DNA of 64,000 nt from Neospora caninum Liverpool (GCF_000208865.1 NC_018392.1:1756793-1820792), one strand, 5' to 3'; shown: positions 13,501 to 26,000, counted from the stretch's first letter. Made by a program: numbers and translations. The notes: generated by a model from the sequence alone, not told the origin.

Positions 13501-16142
13501 ATGTCTCCGACGAAGGAGCCTACCATGAACGGCTCTGCTGGATGTGTGGGGTCGGTGGAGATCTTCTGCTTTGCGACGGCGACGGGGAACCGGAGCGGTC
13601 TCGAGCGAGTCTTGAGAGAGCGAGGCGGAACTCAGAAGAGGGCGAGCTCTCGGCTGCTTTCTCTCGCGGACGCAAATCTTTCGAGCAACGCCAAGTTCCT
13701 TCTCCGTCTGCCATCGGCCGCCAGCCCGGTCAGCAGGATCCCCCTCCGTTGACTGCCGCGGGTCGTGGTGGACGTTCCCCCTCGCCCCGGCGGTGTCGGC
13801 GCGTCTTTCACCTGGCCTGCGTCTTCCCCCCGCCTACGAACGAGGAACTGCAACAGGACGCCGTTTGGAGATGTCCGATTTGTCGTTTCAAGAGCGATGA
13901 CAGACGCGCTGCGGGACCCAGCGTCGGGCGCGACAGCGGTGCGTCGAACCTCGAAGAGCGCCTTGCGCAGCCTGAGGGGAACGACCCGCGCAGCGAAAGT
14001 GAGGTCAGGCTTGGACAGTCTCTGTGTGTGCCTGTCTGGGAGGGACATCCCTGGGAAAGGGCTTCCCAGGGAGAACGCGAACAGCGCGAGAAACTGGCCA
14101 AGATGCGTCGCTTCGGAACGCTGTCGAGTCTCGCCCTGCACCGTGTGTCGCTGAAGAAGCTGTTTGTCGAGGAAGTCAAGTGTCTGCTGGCTACCACGAG
14201 GCGCGTGCGTCGCCGTTTCGAATTCCTCGTGAGACAGCGTGAGCGTCGCGAGGAAATGCAGCAGCGAAAAGAGCAGCGACGAAGGCGCGCCGAGCAGAGG
14301 AAAGAGGAACGGCGGCGGAAGAAGCGCGGAAGAGCCAAGGCTGCGCCGGGCGGGGCCGGAGACCCCACACCGGGTCTGGGCGCGGCCGAAGCGCTCGCGG
14401 AAGCAGGAGGGGGGCACAGTGGAAAGGCGGGGGAGGGACCTGCCGGGACTGGCGCAGAGGAACGCGCGCGAGAAGAGACGCGCAAAGGGCCAAGTTGCCG
14501 AGCTACCCTTCCCGCCGAGACGCGTGGCCAGCCGGTGCAGACGATAGACGACGCAAAACGGAATCCGCGGGGACGTCCTGCCGTCGCGAGAGAGACACCC
14601 GATGGAGAGGAGAGAAACGACGAACAGTCGGATTCAAAGAAGAGTTCTGCCTCGGAGCCGAAACGCACCATTCGGACGCGCGCTGTAGTTGCTGCGAGCG
14701 CGCCTGCGGGGAACGTCGACAGCGACGCGGGCGCTGAGAAGTCCGGTGGCGACGACGAAGACGAGAGCGACGATGACGCCCTCTTCACAGAAGACGGACG
14801 GCCGATCAACCCGTTTGTGACTGCGTCGAAAGACTCCCGGTTCTCCTTGGCTCTTCAAGTTTTGAAGGACTTTCGAGACGCGGGGGAGTCGGGCCACCTT
14901 CCGCTCTCGCGTCTCGCCTGGCATATCCAAGCTGGCTGCCGCTGCTGTCTTGACCCTGCAAGGCCCGAAGACGCATGCACGTCGCTCGATCTCGAGGCCG
15001 ACGCAAAGAAAGAAGATGCAGGGGGAAGGCTCAGTTCGTCCGCAGGCGGGGTTCACGGCCAGAGCAGTCGAGCGTTGCGAGCGTCCGACGAGCGCGGGGC
15101 CTGCAAAACGCTGGAAGGTGGATCCGGCGACGTGCGCCGCTGTCAGTGCCAACGGGACGAGAACGCGGAGCGTTTCGAGCGCACAAAGTGCAAGTGTGAC
15201 GCTGCAGTGCTGGCGGCTGCAGCTGAGGCAGTCGCCAGTCTCGCGTGTGAAGCAGGCACAGCGCGAGATGGGGGGGCGTCGCCTGGATGGGACATGTGTG
15301 CGTGGGAGAGGGAGGAAACGCACGGCGAAAAGAGACAGAGAGAGGGAATGGACGCGAAACACGTCCGTCCACAGACTGGCTCCGGTGTGCAGCCTCCGGA
15401 AGACGAGGGGGCTCCACTTCCAAGTCCAGGCCAGGCGGAGAGAGTGCGAGTTGTCAGGCATGTTTGCGAATCGGACATCCTGGAGGACGCGACGCCTGCG
15501 CGCAACAGTTTCGCATGGCCTACGCCTTCCCTCCCCTTGCATCTCCTCTCGCGCTTCGCCACTTCGCCCTTTGTTCCTCGCTGCTCCACGCCGCCTCCAG
15601 TCCCTGCGCGAGGCCGTGAAAGTCTCTCGACACCCAAACCCTCGACTCGTACCAGCGCACCCAGCAACCTACCGCCTGGCGCCCCTGCCCGAGCACCTGG
15701 ACTGCCGCAGGCCTCCGGCGCGACCTCGCCCTCGCCTCCAGCTCCGCCCGATTCTGTTGCGCCCAACCTGGGGTCTGTTGCTGCGCAAGAAAAGCCCGCA
15801 GGTGCCTGTCCAACCGCACCTGTTCGTGGAGAAAAAAAGGTCGAGCGCCTCTCTCCCGTTCCGGACCCAGTTGCGCTGCGGCCGAGCGCGTCTCCCCCCA
15901 TGAAAGTCCCTTGCTTCTCGCGAGGCCCGATGAAGGCCGCCGCGAAGGCCACACCGTACCTCAAAGGCTGCCAGAGCAGAATGCAGCCTTCCAGTCACGG
16001 GGAATTCAGGCTCCAAGGCGCCCACGTGTCGGCTGAGCGGCGGCTCCCGTCTGCAGACGCAGCGTTGCGCTTTTCTCCACCTTCGGCAGCCTCGAAAACG
16101 CCGGATGACGCGTCTCAAGCACGCCTTCTCCGTCCCACGTGA
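1511..16142 (+). CDS. LSD1/KDM1-like flavin amine oxidase with PHD finger (probable histone lysine demethylase)
   Basis: Ten exons with GT-AG introns join in one frame: 1511-2152, 2680-3208, 3627-4220, 4554-4887, 5203-8085, 8565-8829, 9510-9689, 10249-10380, 10927-11059, 11314-16142 (about 3,506 aa). The ATG at 1511 follows an in-frame TGA at 1505. Exon 3 carries the FAD dinucleotide motif IGAGVSG (about residue 538) and [10 protein letters not shown]. Later exons give DLGANYMH, then [10 protein letters not shown] and GVHNK, whose Lys (about 1749) aligns with LSD1 Lys661. These are followed by [15 protein letters not shown] and [11 protein letters not shown], with Tyr about 1887 at the LSD1 Tyr761 position. 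A C4HC3 PHD finger follows at about 2638-2754. Family knowledge: nuclear FAD-dependent removal of methyl groups from histone lysine. No SWIRM domain was recognised upstream of the FAD fold. Exon 2 is the least certain, being supported mainly by phase. The protein could instead be a polyamine-oxidase-like enzyme, but GVHNK and the PHD finger favour LSD1. Confidence 0.85.
2221..2270. repeat. TATG/TA microsatellite in intron 1
   Basis: A run of TATG units passes directly into a run of TA dinucleotides inside intron 1 (2153-2679) of the amine oxidase gene. Such tracts are common in coccidian introns and spacers and vary in length between strains. Confidence 0.85.
4051..4220 (+). other. N-terminal FAD-binding (Rossmann) motif of the amine oxidase
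   Basis: Translation gives a beta-alpha-beta fold with GxGxxG (codons 4070-4087), a glutamate at the end of strand 2 (VLLVEAR) and the following RVGGRT motif characteristic of the GMC/amine oxidase superfamily. The exon ends at a GTAAGC donor after 4220. The next exon (from 4554) completes [12 protein letters not shown], the usual continuation of this domain, which confirms the splice. Confidence 0.9.
9208..9290. repeat. TA microsatellites in intron 6
   Basis: Two TA-dinucleotide runs separated by a short unique segment with TGCATAT-like words lie inside intron 6 (8830-9509) of the amine oxidase gene. Confidence 0.8.
9848..9956. repeat. duplicated TA-rich unit in intron 7
   Basis: A unit of roughly 54 bp is present twice in tandem inside intron 7 (9690-10248). 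It is made of a TA run followed by GGTAGATAAATATACATG and ATAAAT. The second copy differs by small substitutions and a shorter TA run. Confidence 0.8.
10764..10779. repeat. poly-G run in intron 8
   Basis: Sixteen consecutive G residues on the plus strand lie inside intron 8 (10381-10926), well upstream of the acceptor at 10926. The exact length is prone to sequencing error. Confidence 0.8.
12340..12384 (+). repeat. 21-bp coding tandem repeat (VEGGDEA)
   Basis: Two full copies and a partial third of a 21-bp unit encode the heptapeptide VEGGDEA in the acidic C-terminal extension of the amine oxidase. The unit length is a multiple of three, so copy-number change keeps the frame. Confidence 0.7.
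13536..13884 (+). other. PHD finger, split by a long insertion
   Basis: Ligands in order are Cys at 13536 and 13545 (CWMC), Cys at 13572 (DLLLC), Cys at 13794, His at 13809 and Cys at 13818 (FHLAC), then Cys-x2-Cys at 13873 and 13882 (CPIC). Their order matches C4HC3. A PHD finger normally has 2-4 residues between the third and fourth cysteines; here there are 73, rich in Arg, Ser, Glu and Pro. No good donor/acceptor pair was seen that would remove the insertion as an intron. PHD fingers usually read histone H3 tails, which fits a chromatin role. Confidence 0.8.
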
Positions 16143-19100
16143 AGGCCTTCACCGGCTCAAGCGCCCCGCCTCAAACGTGTGCGCCTCTACATTCCCTGCG
16201 GAGTCCCTGAAGAGCCTGAAATCGCCGCGGGGCGACGGTCGCAGCGCAGAACGTGTCCGCTGCCTTTCACACGTTCGCACAGAACCCCAGAACCCCCTGG
16301 GTGTCCCAAGAGGCAAATACAGAAGAACTTGCCGGGAGACGAACTGGGAACCCCAGAGACCGCCGTGAGACATCTGCGTGGACGTCCAGCTGTGCCCATC
16401 CGTCGGGAAGCGAGCGTATTTTAAAAAGAATACGCTTCTCGTCGGTGTGGCGTGTGGGGGCTCGGACCCGCCCAATGCAGTTTGGATGTCTGTGGCGAGC
16501 GCCGTGGTTCCTCGTGCTGCCTCTCCTCCTGAGGAGGAGCGACTCGATTGGCATTTGGCTAGCCCGCCGCAGCAGCTCTATACAGTTTGCGTAGTTTCGG
16601 GAATCCGCAGCTGAAAACCCAGCTTTTGCAGAGTCCCTCTCGAAAACCAGTCGGTTGTGGTGTGGCATCTTCATCGCCGACTGCTACAGCTGTCGTAGTG
16701 CTTCGCAGAGAGTCGGCCATATCCTTTCATCTGAGCAGCCCGGACACGTTTGAAACGGCCTCTGAAGGCGGCCCCGCATGCAGTCGTTTGATATTGCTGT
16801 GCATGCGTTCGAAACGTTCTTCGGAGAGAAGCGCATCTGTAGCTTTTCTCTTGTTTGGCATGTGTGCAAAAGGCCTCTCTCGTGATGTTTCACTGGCTCG
16901 AGCTGAAGCACTCTTGGCCCTGGGAGGTGGGTGTCCGAAGCGTGTGCGATCTTTGCCTTTTTCCGTCGATTCAACTGTTCTTGTCAACGCATTCTTTTTA
17001 AACGCAAGACAATGCGGAAACTCGAGACACCACGGAGCTAGAGAAAAGAGTGATCTCTCGCTGTGCCAGGTACAGGCGCGGGTAAAAGTGCGTGGGGAGG
17101 ATGCCACCCCAGTGACGCACAGTTCTGTACGCGTAAATCGGCGCAACCCGTGCCCATCTGCGCATCTAAGGTGATACTCGGGTATATATCTTTTAGACGC
17201 AAACTTCCCGGAGAAGCATCCCTGCTCCTAACCTCGCAGTTATGATCTCAAAGCACCAGAAGCCATCTGATCTGTGTGGTATGACGGGACACTAGACCGA
17301 AGACCTGCGACAGATCCATCTATATCTTGGATTTGTATGCTACGCGGGATTGGGTTCCCACTTTTGGCATTCCGCGGCACACACACAGCGCCTCGGACTG
17401 CCCACAGGGCCATGCAACACGGAAATGGGCTACTTTGTATCATCACGCAGAATCGATGGATGAGTTCCATGAAACTGTCCATGCTGGAACGCCTGGAGTG
17501 TCGAGTAAGGGCGCGTAGTAAAGACCAGTCCAAGTCTGACGCGCCGAAGCAAAGTCGAAGGCACTCGACAAAGCGAACGCTCGACGGTAGTCTCCGCCGG
17601 GGGAGCGTCTCACGTACCACAGGCGTCAAGACAAAAGGTCTATTTTACGACGCTGTTTCGAACGGACGCATGCGGCATTTCTTGAAAATTCCTTGACGCA
17701 AGGAGCAGATAGGCACATACTGAATTCGCTTGTCAGTTCGCCTGGGACAAAAATCCCACTTTTGGCGCATGGCGGCCGTGCACGGGGCATACTGGCGTCG
17801 GGATATCGGCCAGAGGCCTTTCCGGTACACCTGGGAATTGCAAGATCAATTCGCCTCGCGTACTGAGGCCCTGTAGCTGGCTGCATCGGGGAGAAAGTTG
17901 CGTGGTTGAGCCGAGACGCACCAACTCTTTTTTCGCTTTGCGGGAACGCAAATCTCCAAGAAACTCTCAGCGAACGCAGTGCACGCCTGAATCTCGTGTC
18001 ACGTCCTGTGATTCTTCCGGCGTGGAGTTACATGAATGCCGGCGTACGCACGCATGTATTATCTGGGCACCACTGATCTTCCGGAGCGTAAACAATTCGA
18101 ACCTGGCACTTTTTTCGTGCGCAGGGGATCTGCCAAAGATGAACCCGTCTTCGTAGGAGAAGCAGCCCTAAAACGTCCAGAGCTCATTTCCGCTGGGCTG
18201 AGAATGACCCCGCCGGCTTTTTGCGGTACATCGGTTTCGACGCATCGGCCGTCTTTGTGGATTCCCTTTGGCCCAGAAAACTGCGAAACACCCTCGTGGC
18301 TCTAGAGCGGCATGGCTTTCTGAGCCTCGGTGACCTCGACAAAAGTGGAGCTCTTCTCCCCGAGAACTCCGCGGTCTGCGTCGAGCGGAATCGCCTCGAC
18401 GAGCAAGCAGGGGAGCGTCTGCATCGCTGCATTCAGAATGCAAGTGTGCGAGAAATGACGAAGGCCGCCTGCATACGGACCCGGCCGCTCGTCTTCATCC
18501 GCCGCACCGCAGAAGGCGTCAGCGGCGCCCGGGACAGGCTGCGCAACCGGGATGTCCTCGATGGCAATCACGTCTTGATCTGGGCAATCCAAATCCAGAG
18601 ACACATGCAGGGAACACGTTTCCCACGACACTCGAGGTCGGCGATCCGCCTGCGAAGATTATATGCATATATATACATATATACATTATATATATATATA
18701 TATATGTTTGAGTGTAGGCCTGTCTGTTTTGTTATGGCGGCACATAAAACGTGGCAGATTTCCCTTGGTGGAAAGTCCCTAACATAGATGTATCGCGGTC
18801 ACAAATGCATTTCTGCATGTCCAAACGCCCGAGTCAAATGGGAAGGCACAGCCTGGTTCAGAATCACGTTCAAAGACCTGTCTACAGGCATTCGTGGCGA
18901 ATGAAGCCTTTGCCTTCCTCGATTCGTACGGGAGGGTAAAACGAGCGAACTGTATGAGATGAGGCAACCTTTAACCATTTATCTGCCGTGATCCTCCGTA
19001 GCAAATCGATCTGTTCCGAGGCGGCGTACACAGGAGACAGAGATCCAGGACGACGAAGTGGCAGAACCACGCGAGGCACAAAAACCACGGAGAAAAGGAG

Positions 19101-20064
19101 AGAAGCAGTCAGACGCAATTTCTGTGAAAAAGTGTGTTGTTGCGGCAGAACTTCCCCGCAGAGCCGCTGTCTTCACAGCTGCCTCAATCTTCTCTCACCT
19201 CGATCTGCTGCACGCAAGGCACCGTGCAAGGCCGACTGCTGAAAGAAGCCTTGACCCGTTGCGAGTGAAATTCGAAGCCTCACGAACGCCCACGCCGCGA
19301 TGGTTTGCGCCTGCATTTTCCACGCATGCAACAATAGGAGAGCAAAATCCACCTCTCCCTAAGAGGAAGGCTTGTTTCAATCGAGCCAACCCTCCCCAGC
19401 AAAAAACAGCATAAAAAGGAACCTGTGGGTTTTGCCGCAATGTCCTGTCCAGCGTTGAAAGGCAAGCGCCACCTCTGCCACCGCCAAAGTTTCCGCGCAT
19501 ACGCCCAGCCTGCAGCGTAACGCAGAAGAAAGCTTTTTTCGGCAGTTCCCAGCATCGAGGCGAGGCCCAATTAAGGAAGCCGAGACTTCCAAATCACGGC
19601 CACGCGCGCGCAGCCTTTCTTACCTCCGCATCACGCAACTCGCCCGTGAACGTCACAACTGGGAAGACACATCGGCCACGGGCTGCCTCTTCCTGCATCC
19701 AGAAACCACCGCATCAGAGATCGGGAAAGCGTGTCTACGAGGCGCGCGAGCGCGTTTTGAGCCTTCATGCGCGTGTGTCAAATATGCGCTGGACACCACT
19801 ATCCGTTACGCACTTAACATGGTCAAGAAAAGCGCCGGCTTATTCGACACCGCAGCTGAACAGTCGCGGAAATGCCCCTTTGCACAGGAACGAGGACGTG
19901 GCCGCATATCCAAATCCGAAACCCTCCACGCCTCTCGTGGCGCTTTGCGTCGCACGCGTTGCTCTCCGGTGGCTCCTGCGCCGACCCGCAGGACACGGAA
20001 AGTGTGAGGCGGCGTCACACTCCGCCACCGCGCACGACCTGAGAGCATGTTCGAACCTTGTCGG
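16143..20064. other. tail-to-tail intergenic spacer
   Basis: This spacer separates the 3' end of the amine oxidase gene (+) from the 3' end of the giant minus-strand gene. It should hold both 3' untranslated regions. Open frames here are short and unconserved in appearance, such as those around 18221-18787. I recognise no protein, RNA gene or mobile element, and reading-frame openness drops compared with the flanking genes. Confidence 0.5.
18661..18708. repeat. TA/TATATG microsatellite
   Basis: A mixed TATATG and TA tract in the spacer between the convergent genes. No other feature is attached to it. Confidence 0.8.
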
Positions 20065-23000
20065 TTACGTGGCGAGCCCCTGCAAGAGAGAGTCGCTTTC
20101 GCCAGAGAAGGAAGTGTGTCTACAAGTCTTTGCCGTCTTGCCGGAAACAAGGCCTCCGCCTCGAGACAGAGGAAAGAGACAAGGCCTACCTCTCCACTTA
20201 GAGCTGCTCTCACAGCGACCCAGGGAAGACACTTCGGATTGAAGATCCGCGGCGGAAGAGGAAACGGGGTGTACAAACACTGCTCGATCAAGGCCACAGC
20301 TTGTTCAAGCAGCTCTGGAGGGAACGCTCGTCGCAGGAGTGGCGATGATCCTCCCTCCGCTTCGTCACTCCAGCAGAAGCTGGGCTCTGCGGCGTCCCCG
20401 AGCTTTGGTGAGGCTTCCTTCTTCGCGTTCGTCTCCCAGAAATTTCCCTGGTGCGTCAACCTCGCGTGTGCGACCCTCGGAGGCCGCGCGGACCGAGACG
20501 CGCTTGTTGTCGCAAGGTGGGCCGACGATGCAGACGATGCAGACGACTCCGTCGAAGCAGGCACAGAGGCTTCCAAGTCTTCCAAGAATCCCCGCCGTTC
20601 GGTGCGCTCGCAGCTCGAGCCATTCATCTCCGAATCCGACACAGCGCCGTCCAGAAGCCCCGGAGACGCTACCCTGTCGAGTTCTCTCGCGGGACCTGCC
20701 GCTCCCGGCCCCAGAGAGGCTTCGGCCGCGAGCGGAGCTGAGCTGCAGTCGACGCTGGCCTCAGTGGACACGCCCCGGAGGCCGTCAGAGTCGCCCGACG
20801 GCGGCTCGCGAACGAGGAGCGGCGCCGCAGAAATGCGGAGAAGGGGAAGCAGCCTATCCAGGAAGAAGAACGGCCGGACGCAGCACGCGCATTTGGGTGC
20901 TAGCGAGCCTGGAGACGAAAGCGAGGAAGAACCTGTCTGCTGGACCTCGACCTCGGCGGAAGCGTCGGCAGACCCTCTCATATTATCCACTGTGACGTCT
21001 GGAAGTGAATGGTGGCCTTCTTTGTCACCTGGAAGAGACGCTTCCGAAGGATCGCTCGGCTCGGTTTCCGCCTCCCGCTGGCACTTTCCGACTGGCGCTC
21101 GCGACGGCGAGAAGGCAGAAGATGCCACGGACTGTACCGCATCGAGAGAGACGAGACAGGAGACAGGCGGCTCCGGAGGACACTCAGACGCCTGCAGGGA
21201 GGACTTCGGAACCGGTAGGCTCTGTGGCATTCGGGCGAGACGCGCCAGGCCTGGACGATGGCAACAGCGCTCTTCCTGCTGAGAGCTAGGAGGCTTACCC
21301 TCATTCGCGCCGGTCGCCCCGTATTCGGTTCTCCGCCGGCTTTCTTCCACCGCCGCCCAGCAGCTGATCTGCGAACCGGCAGCCCTGAAGGGTGCCGCAC
21401 TCGCGTCCATCCACACAGGCAGGAAATCAAGAGTTTCCTCGCGGTCGGTCAGTTGCGCCGGGCACGGCAGGTCTTGGCTGAGCAGCCAGGCCGCTTCTGC
21501 CGCTTCGGCCACTGACTCGAGGTCTCTCGGGTTCCCCACACTCCGATTCGAAAGGAACAAGGCGCCCAGAAGGGGTAACCGAACGCACGCTGGTCCCTCT
21601 GGTGACGCAAACGATTCGCTTAAAGAGGCTGCCTTTTCCGTGGAGGCAGATGCTTCTTTCCCGACGTCAAACGAAACTTGCTCAGACTTCGTCCAACCCG
21701 GGTAGGCCCCACTGAGTGCGTCGGTGACGGCAGCGCTGCCGGCGAGCGCGTCCTTCGGGGAAACGCGCAAAGATGAAGTTTGAGTCTCTGCGGAGCTCTC
21801 GCAGAGGCGACTCTCTTCTTCTGCGGAGCCGCCGCACCTGTCCGGACAGGGGCAGAGACATCCGGAGAAGCCCTGGGCAGCGAGAAGAGAAAGCACCTGG
21901 GATTTCAGAAGGCGAGCCATGAGGAATGTGGCCAAGAGGCAGAAGGTCCGACAGAGACAAGTCTGGAGGTTTAGGAGACGCCGAGAGGTCGAACAGAGTG
22001 GGAGAGGTTGCGAGCTGAAGAGTCCAAACCTGCGAAACACAAAGCGCGGCGCAAGGCGTCCCAACCGTGGAGAGGAAAACGCGTGACGAGAGACGGCGCC
22101 GCCACGAAAAGGACCAAGCAGTGTTTTCCAAGAGGCAGTACACAGCACCACGCACAACTTTCTCTAATCGCAGCTCAAAATGACGCAGACACTAGCAGGC
22201 CCCGGGGCACGAGCTACAGCGAAGGGAGAGTCGGCAGCGGTAGAGAAAAAAGCGCAGCTTGATCAGGGCCATCGGGGAGCGGAAGAGGAACCTATGCAAA
22301 CGACAACGCTTCACCTGAGCAAAGCCCAGAGTCCCGCAACGGATTGCGAACAGGACGGCAGACTTGGCACCCTCAGAGCTACCGGCGAATCATCCCAAAG
22401 TCGACACGGAGCGTAAGATGCAACGAACGCAAAAGGTTCAGTGGCTGAAGCCGGCACACAGACACGCGCTTACTGCATTTCGAGGCTTGCAAATTGGCTT
22501 CTGAGATTCTCCAAAAGATGAAGCGTTTCCTCGAAGACTTCGCCTTCGTTTTCCAGTCGCTCTCCGTGACCCCTTGGCGAGCTGTCACCTGCTTGAGTCT
22601 CTGGCGCCTGGCTGAGCGTCGAACTCTCCTCTGGACCCAGCGCCTTCCCGTCACTGTCCACAAAACCTTCAGGAGTCTCGCCCGAGTTCCCTCTCTCTCT
22701 TTTCTCGCCGTCGAGTGTGTGTCTCTGTGCCTGATCTCTCCATCCGCCAGGTGGAGGAAAGAAAGGCGCCGCTCGTCGGAGGCGCTTGACGTGCGACACA
22801 TCTCGGCAGAAGCCCAGAAAAGAGAGGAGAGCAGTGGCGACGGCCAGCCGGCCCTGCAGACACAGACGGTCAAGAGCAGAGACACCAAATGGCGCAAAGA
22901 AGAAGAAGCAAGCGGAGCCTCCCTCAAGCGAAGCAGTCAGGCAGTCAGAGCCAGCCTGCTGACGCGAGAGAAGAATAAAGCACAGAAAAGGGCGGGACAG

Positions 23001-26000
23001 GCACAGCAATCGAAAAGAACAGAACAAAGCGACGAAGGACGAGAAGCGTTTCAAAACGATCCAGGAAGGAACGGCAGAGAATCGAGAAGCGCCGAACCTC
23101 GACACCTCGGCCACACTCATGCAGAGAGAGTTGCACCCGACACAGAACAGCGCGCAAGGCCTCCCACGCCACCTGGCGACCCCAGTTCTGAGAATGCGAA
23201 CGGCCGCTAAACTGAGTCGCAGCCCAAACAGTCAAACGCTGAAACTGGCTCGTCACTCCCTCCACAACAGGCACCGAACCGGCGTCAGAACTGCAGCCTA
23301 GCTTTTTTTCAGCACGATGTGTGTCCCTTCGAAGCGCACCTTGATAAAGGCGTGGAGCAGCGGCTGCGGCTTTCCACCGGTGCTGCTCCTCCCTTCCGCC
23401 AGAAACTGTTCTTCCCGTCTCCTGAGCGCCTGAAGGTTCTCGAGCGCGAAGCCCCAGTTCGCCTCGGCCTCTCGAACTGCCTGTCTCGCCTTCGCCACGG
23501 CCTCCGCGAAGCAGTCCGTTCCAGGCGTGCTCGCCACTCCGCGTCCAGGCCGCCCTGCGCCCGCTGAAGAGTCGGAAGGCCTGCCAGCGACGGACCAGAA
23601 GCCTCCTTGGGGGGCTTCCACGGCCTCGGCGGCAGATGCATGCACGTCGCCTGCGGCGCCACGCGCTTCGCCTCGGCTACCCGCAGGGCGGTTGCGGTCT
23701 CCCGAGGATAAACTGAGTGGATTCGCTGGACGCGGAGATCCCTGCGAGTCTGTTTCCTCCGCGACACCCGTCTCGCGTGCGGATCCCAGAGAGCAGGTTT
23801 GCTGCCCAGCGTTCCGAGCAAGGACAGCCTCCGCACGAAGGCTCCCGGCCACGGCAGTCAGCCAATTGAACGTCTCAGGCGTCATGGCAACGGCGGCGCA
23901 TGCGCCGAAACAGATGGCGGCGACGGCCGGGAAACCGGCAACGCCCGCATACACGGCCGTCTTGTAGAGAGGTCTCCGAGAGAACGGTCCGCCGGCGCGT
24001 GCGCGGAACTCAAACTGTGGGGGGGGAACGGGGCGCAGATGTGACGGCGGTTCACCGACTTCGCCGGCGGGACAAGACGTCTGGGGATCTGCCTTTCCTG
24101 CTGTGGAGACGCCGAGGCGACTCTCCGGTGCAACCTGCGAAGCGTTCGGATCCGACTGGCGTTCCAACCGAGCTCGCTGCGTTTGCCGCCTTGATGAAGC
24201 AGTGGATGAAGCCGAAAAGCCTGCCAGGCCGTACGCGTGAAGGACTTCTTCCAGGAAGCTCTCAAGACCCGCTCGGAAGGCATCGATCCAGGCAAAATGC
24301 GACTCCCACGAATGCCTGAAAGCTTCCAGTGCTGCCGGCGCAGTCGCTTCGCCTCGGACAGCCGCCGCGGTGTCGCGCATCTGGGCTGCATCGCCGCCTT
24401 TGCTCTGTGGACGCGGCAAAGAACTGGGAAATGCTGCAGCGCCGCCAGCGTCACCTGTCCGCCTCTCCCTCAGAAACCTCCGCAGCAGAGTGAGAGCGAT
24501 CCCAGGGAGCGAGCCCTGCACCGCGGGCTGGAAAAGATATTTGAGACTTACCAACCCATCCTCTTGTCGATCGAAAAAGACGGCCGCCCTCACGATGTGC
24601 CGACGATGCGAGGAAGACGTCACAGGTGAAAAGGCAGCGACAGGTGAAAAGGCAGCGACAGGTGAAGAGGCAGCGACAGGTGAAGAGGCAGCGACAGGTG
24701 AAGAGGCAGCGACAGGTGAAGAGGCTGAGGTCGTGTGGGACAAGGCAGGAGCAAACGGAACTGCGCCGGCACAGAGTAAGCATGCGAACGCTGTGGAAGG
24801 AGCCTGGCGGTGAGGTGACAAGACAGCGAGGCGACTGAGGATCTCGGCCACGCGGGGAAGGAGAGATGGCCAATGCACTCGGAGGGACAGAAGGCAACGC
24901 CCTATCCACGCGCTGATGACTGGCTGCACAAACACCGCGCCCCACACGACAGAGAAGACAGAGGCAATCGAAGAACCACTACAAACGGCCCGTACGCTCA
25001 GACCAGAACGGAAAACCAAAGGACACCGGGGATCTCTCAACGCCACAGGAAAGTATCCTCAGTGTCGCGGTTTCCCAAATTTCCTAGTCTACCTTGGCGC
25101 GATGTGCTCCACCGGCTGTCTCGTGTGAGGGCTCGAGAGGCCCGCAGGCGCTTCTGGGGTTCAGTTGAGCGCCGGCGGCACCGAACCAAAACGCCCCGAC
25201 CCCAGAAAAGCCATAGAAGGAATGGGCAACCTTGGACGGTTTGCAGGCCCCCTCAAGAGGCCTTATTTTTATCCACATCCGCGAGATAGATACATATGTA
25301 GATATACATATGTATATACGTATATATGTATATTTATGGCATGTCCGCACACGATCAGGAATTCCACAAGTTCCCCGCGTTGTCTCTCCGCGTTGCCTCT
25401 TCGCGTTGTCTCTCCGCGTCGCTGTCTGAGGCAAACTTCCCAAGTCTCGTCCGCCTGTCCAGCTGCAAGCATGCTTACCTGTAGGGCCTCTTCCTCGTCG
25501 TTCAGCAGCTCGGCGAACGTCTCCACCGTCCGTGAGACGAGGTCTTCGATCGCGAGTTTTTCGGCCTTTGCGGTTGCCCAGAGCATTGCTTCGTCCACGC
25601 CGCCTGCAGCGGTCTTTGCAGACGAAGCACTCGGCAGGTCCGTCTGGGACTTCGTCATCGCTTCGCCGCTTCCTAACAGAGGCTGGGTCGCGCCGTCCGC
25701 TCCGCCTCCGTCTCCCTCTCCGGCTTTCTTACTCTTCCCTTTGGTTCCCGGCGCAGGCGCCTCGCGGGTTTGCTTCTTCCGCGCTAGAGCTTCCAGCGCT
25801 CGCACAGGAAGAGGTGCGACCAGCCACGAGACAGCTTGTAGCGAAACCAGGAGAGCAAGAACTTGGACTCTCTTTGGAGACTGTGACGCTTTGCGTCCCA
25901 ACTGGAGAAGAAGCTCCAAGGTCCTTTTCAAATCTTCTCGGCTCGAGGCGTGGTCTTCCGCCTCGTCGATTTCCGCGTCCGTCGCTCCACCCAGATAAGG

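Noticed and set aside
19806..20064. Continuation of the giant gene's frame to a stop at 19806
   Set aside because: A GAG|GTAGGC donor at 20189 and a CTCTCTTGCAG acceptor at 20080 give an in-phase stop at 20065, and the read-through sequence loses coding character. Kept as the alternative 3' end.
20047..21282. 411-codon plus-strand open frame
   Set aside because: It lies opposite exon 6 of the giant minus-strand gene, whose frame is longer and joins in phase with five upstream exons. The plus-strand frame has no splice or start support.
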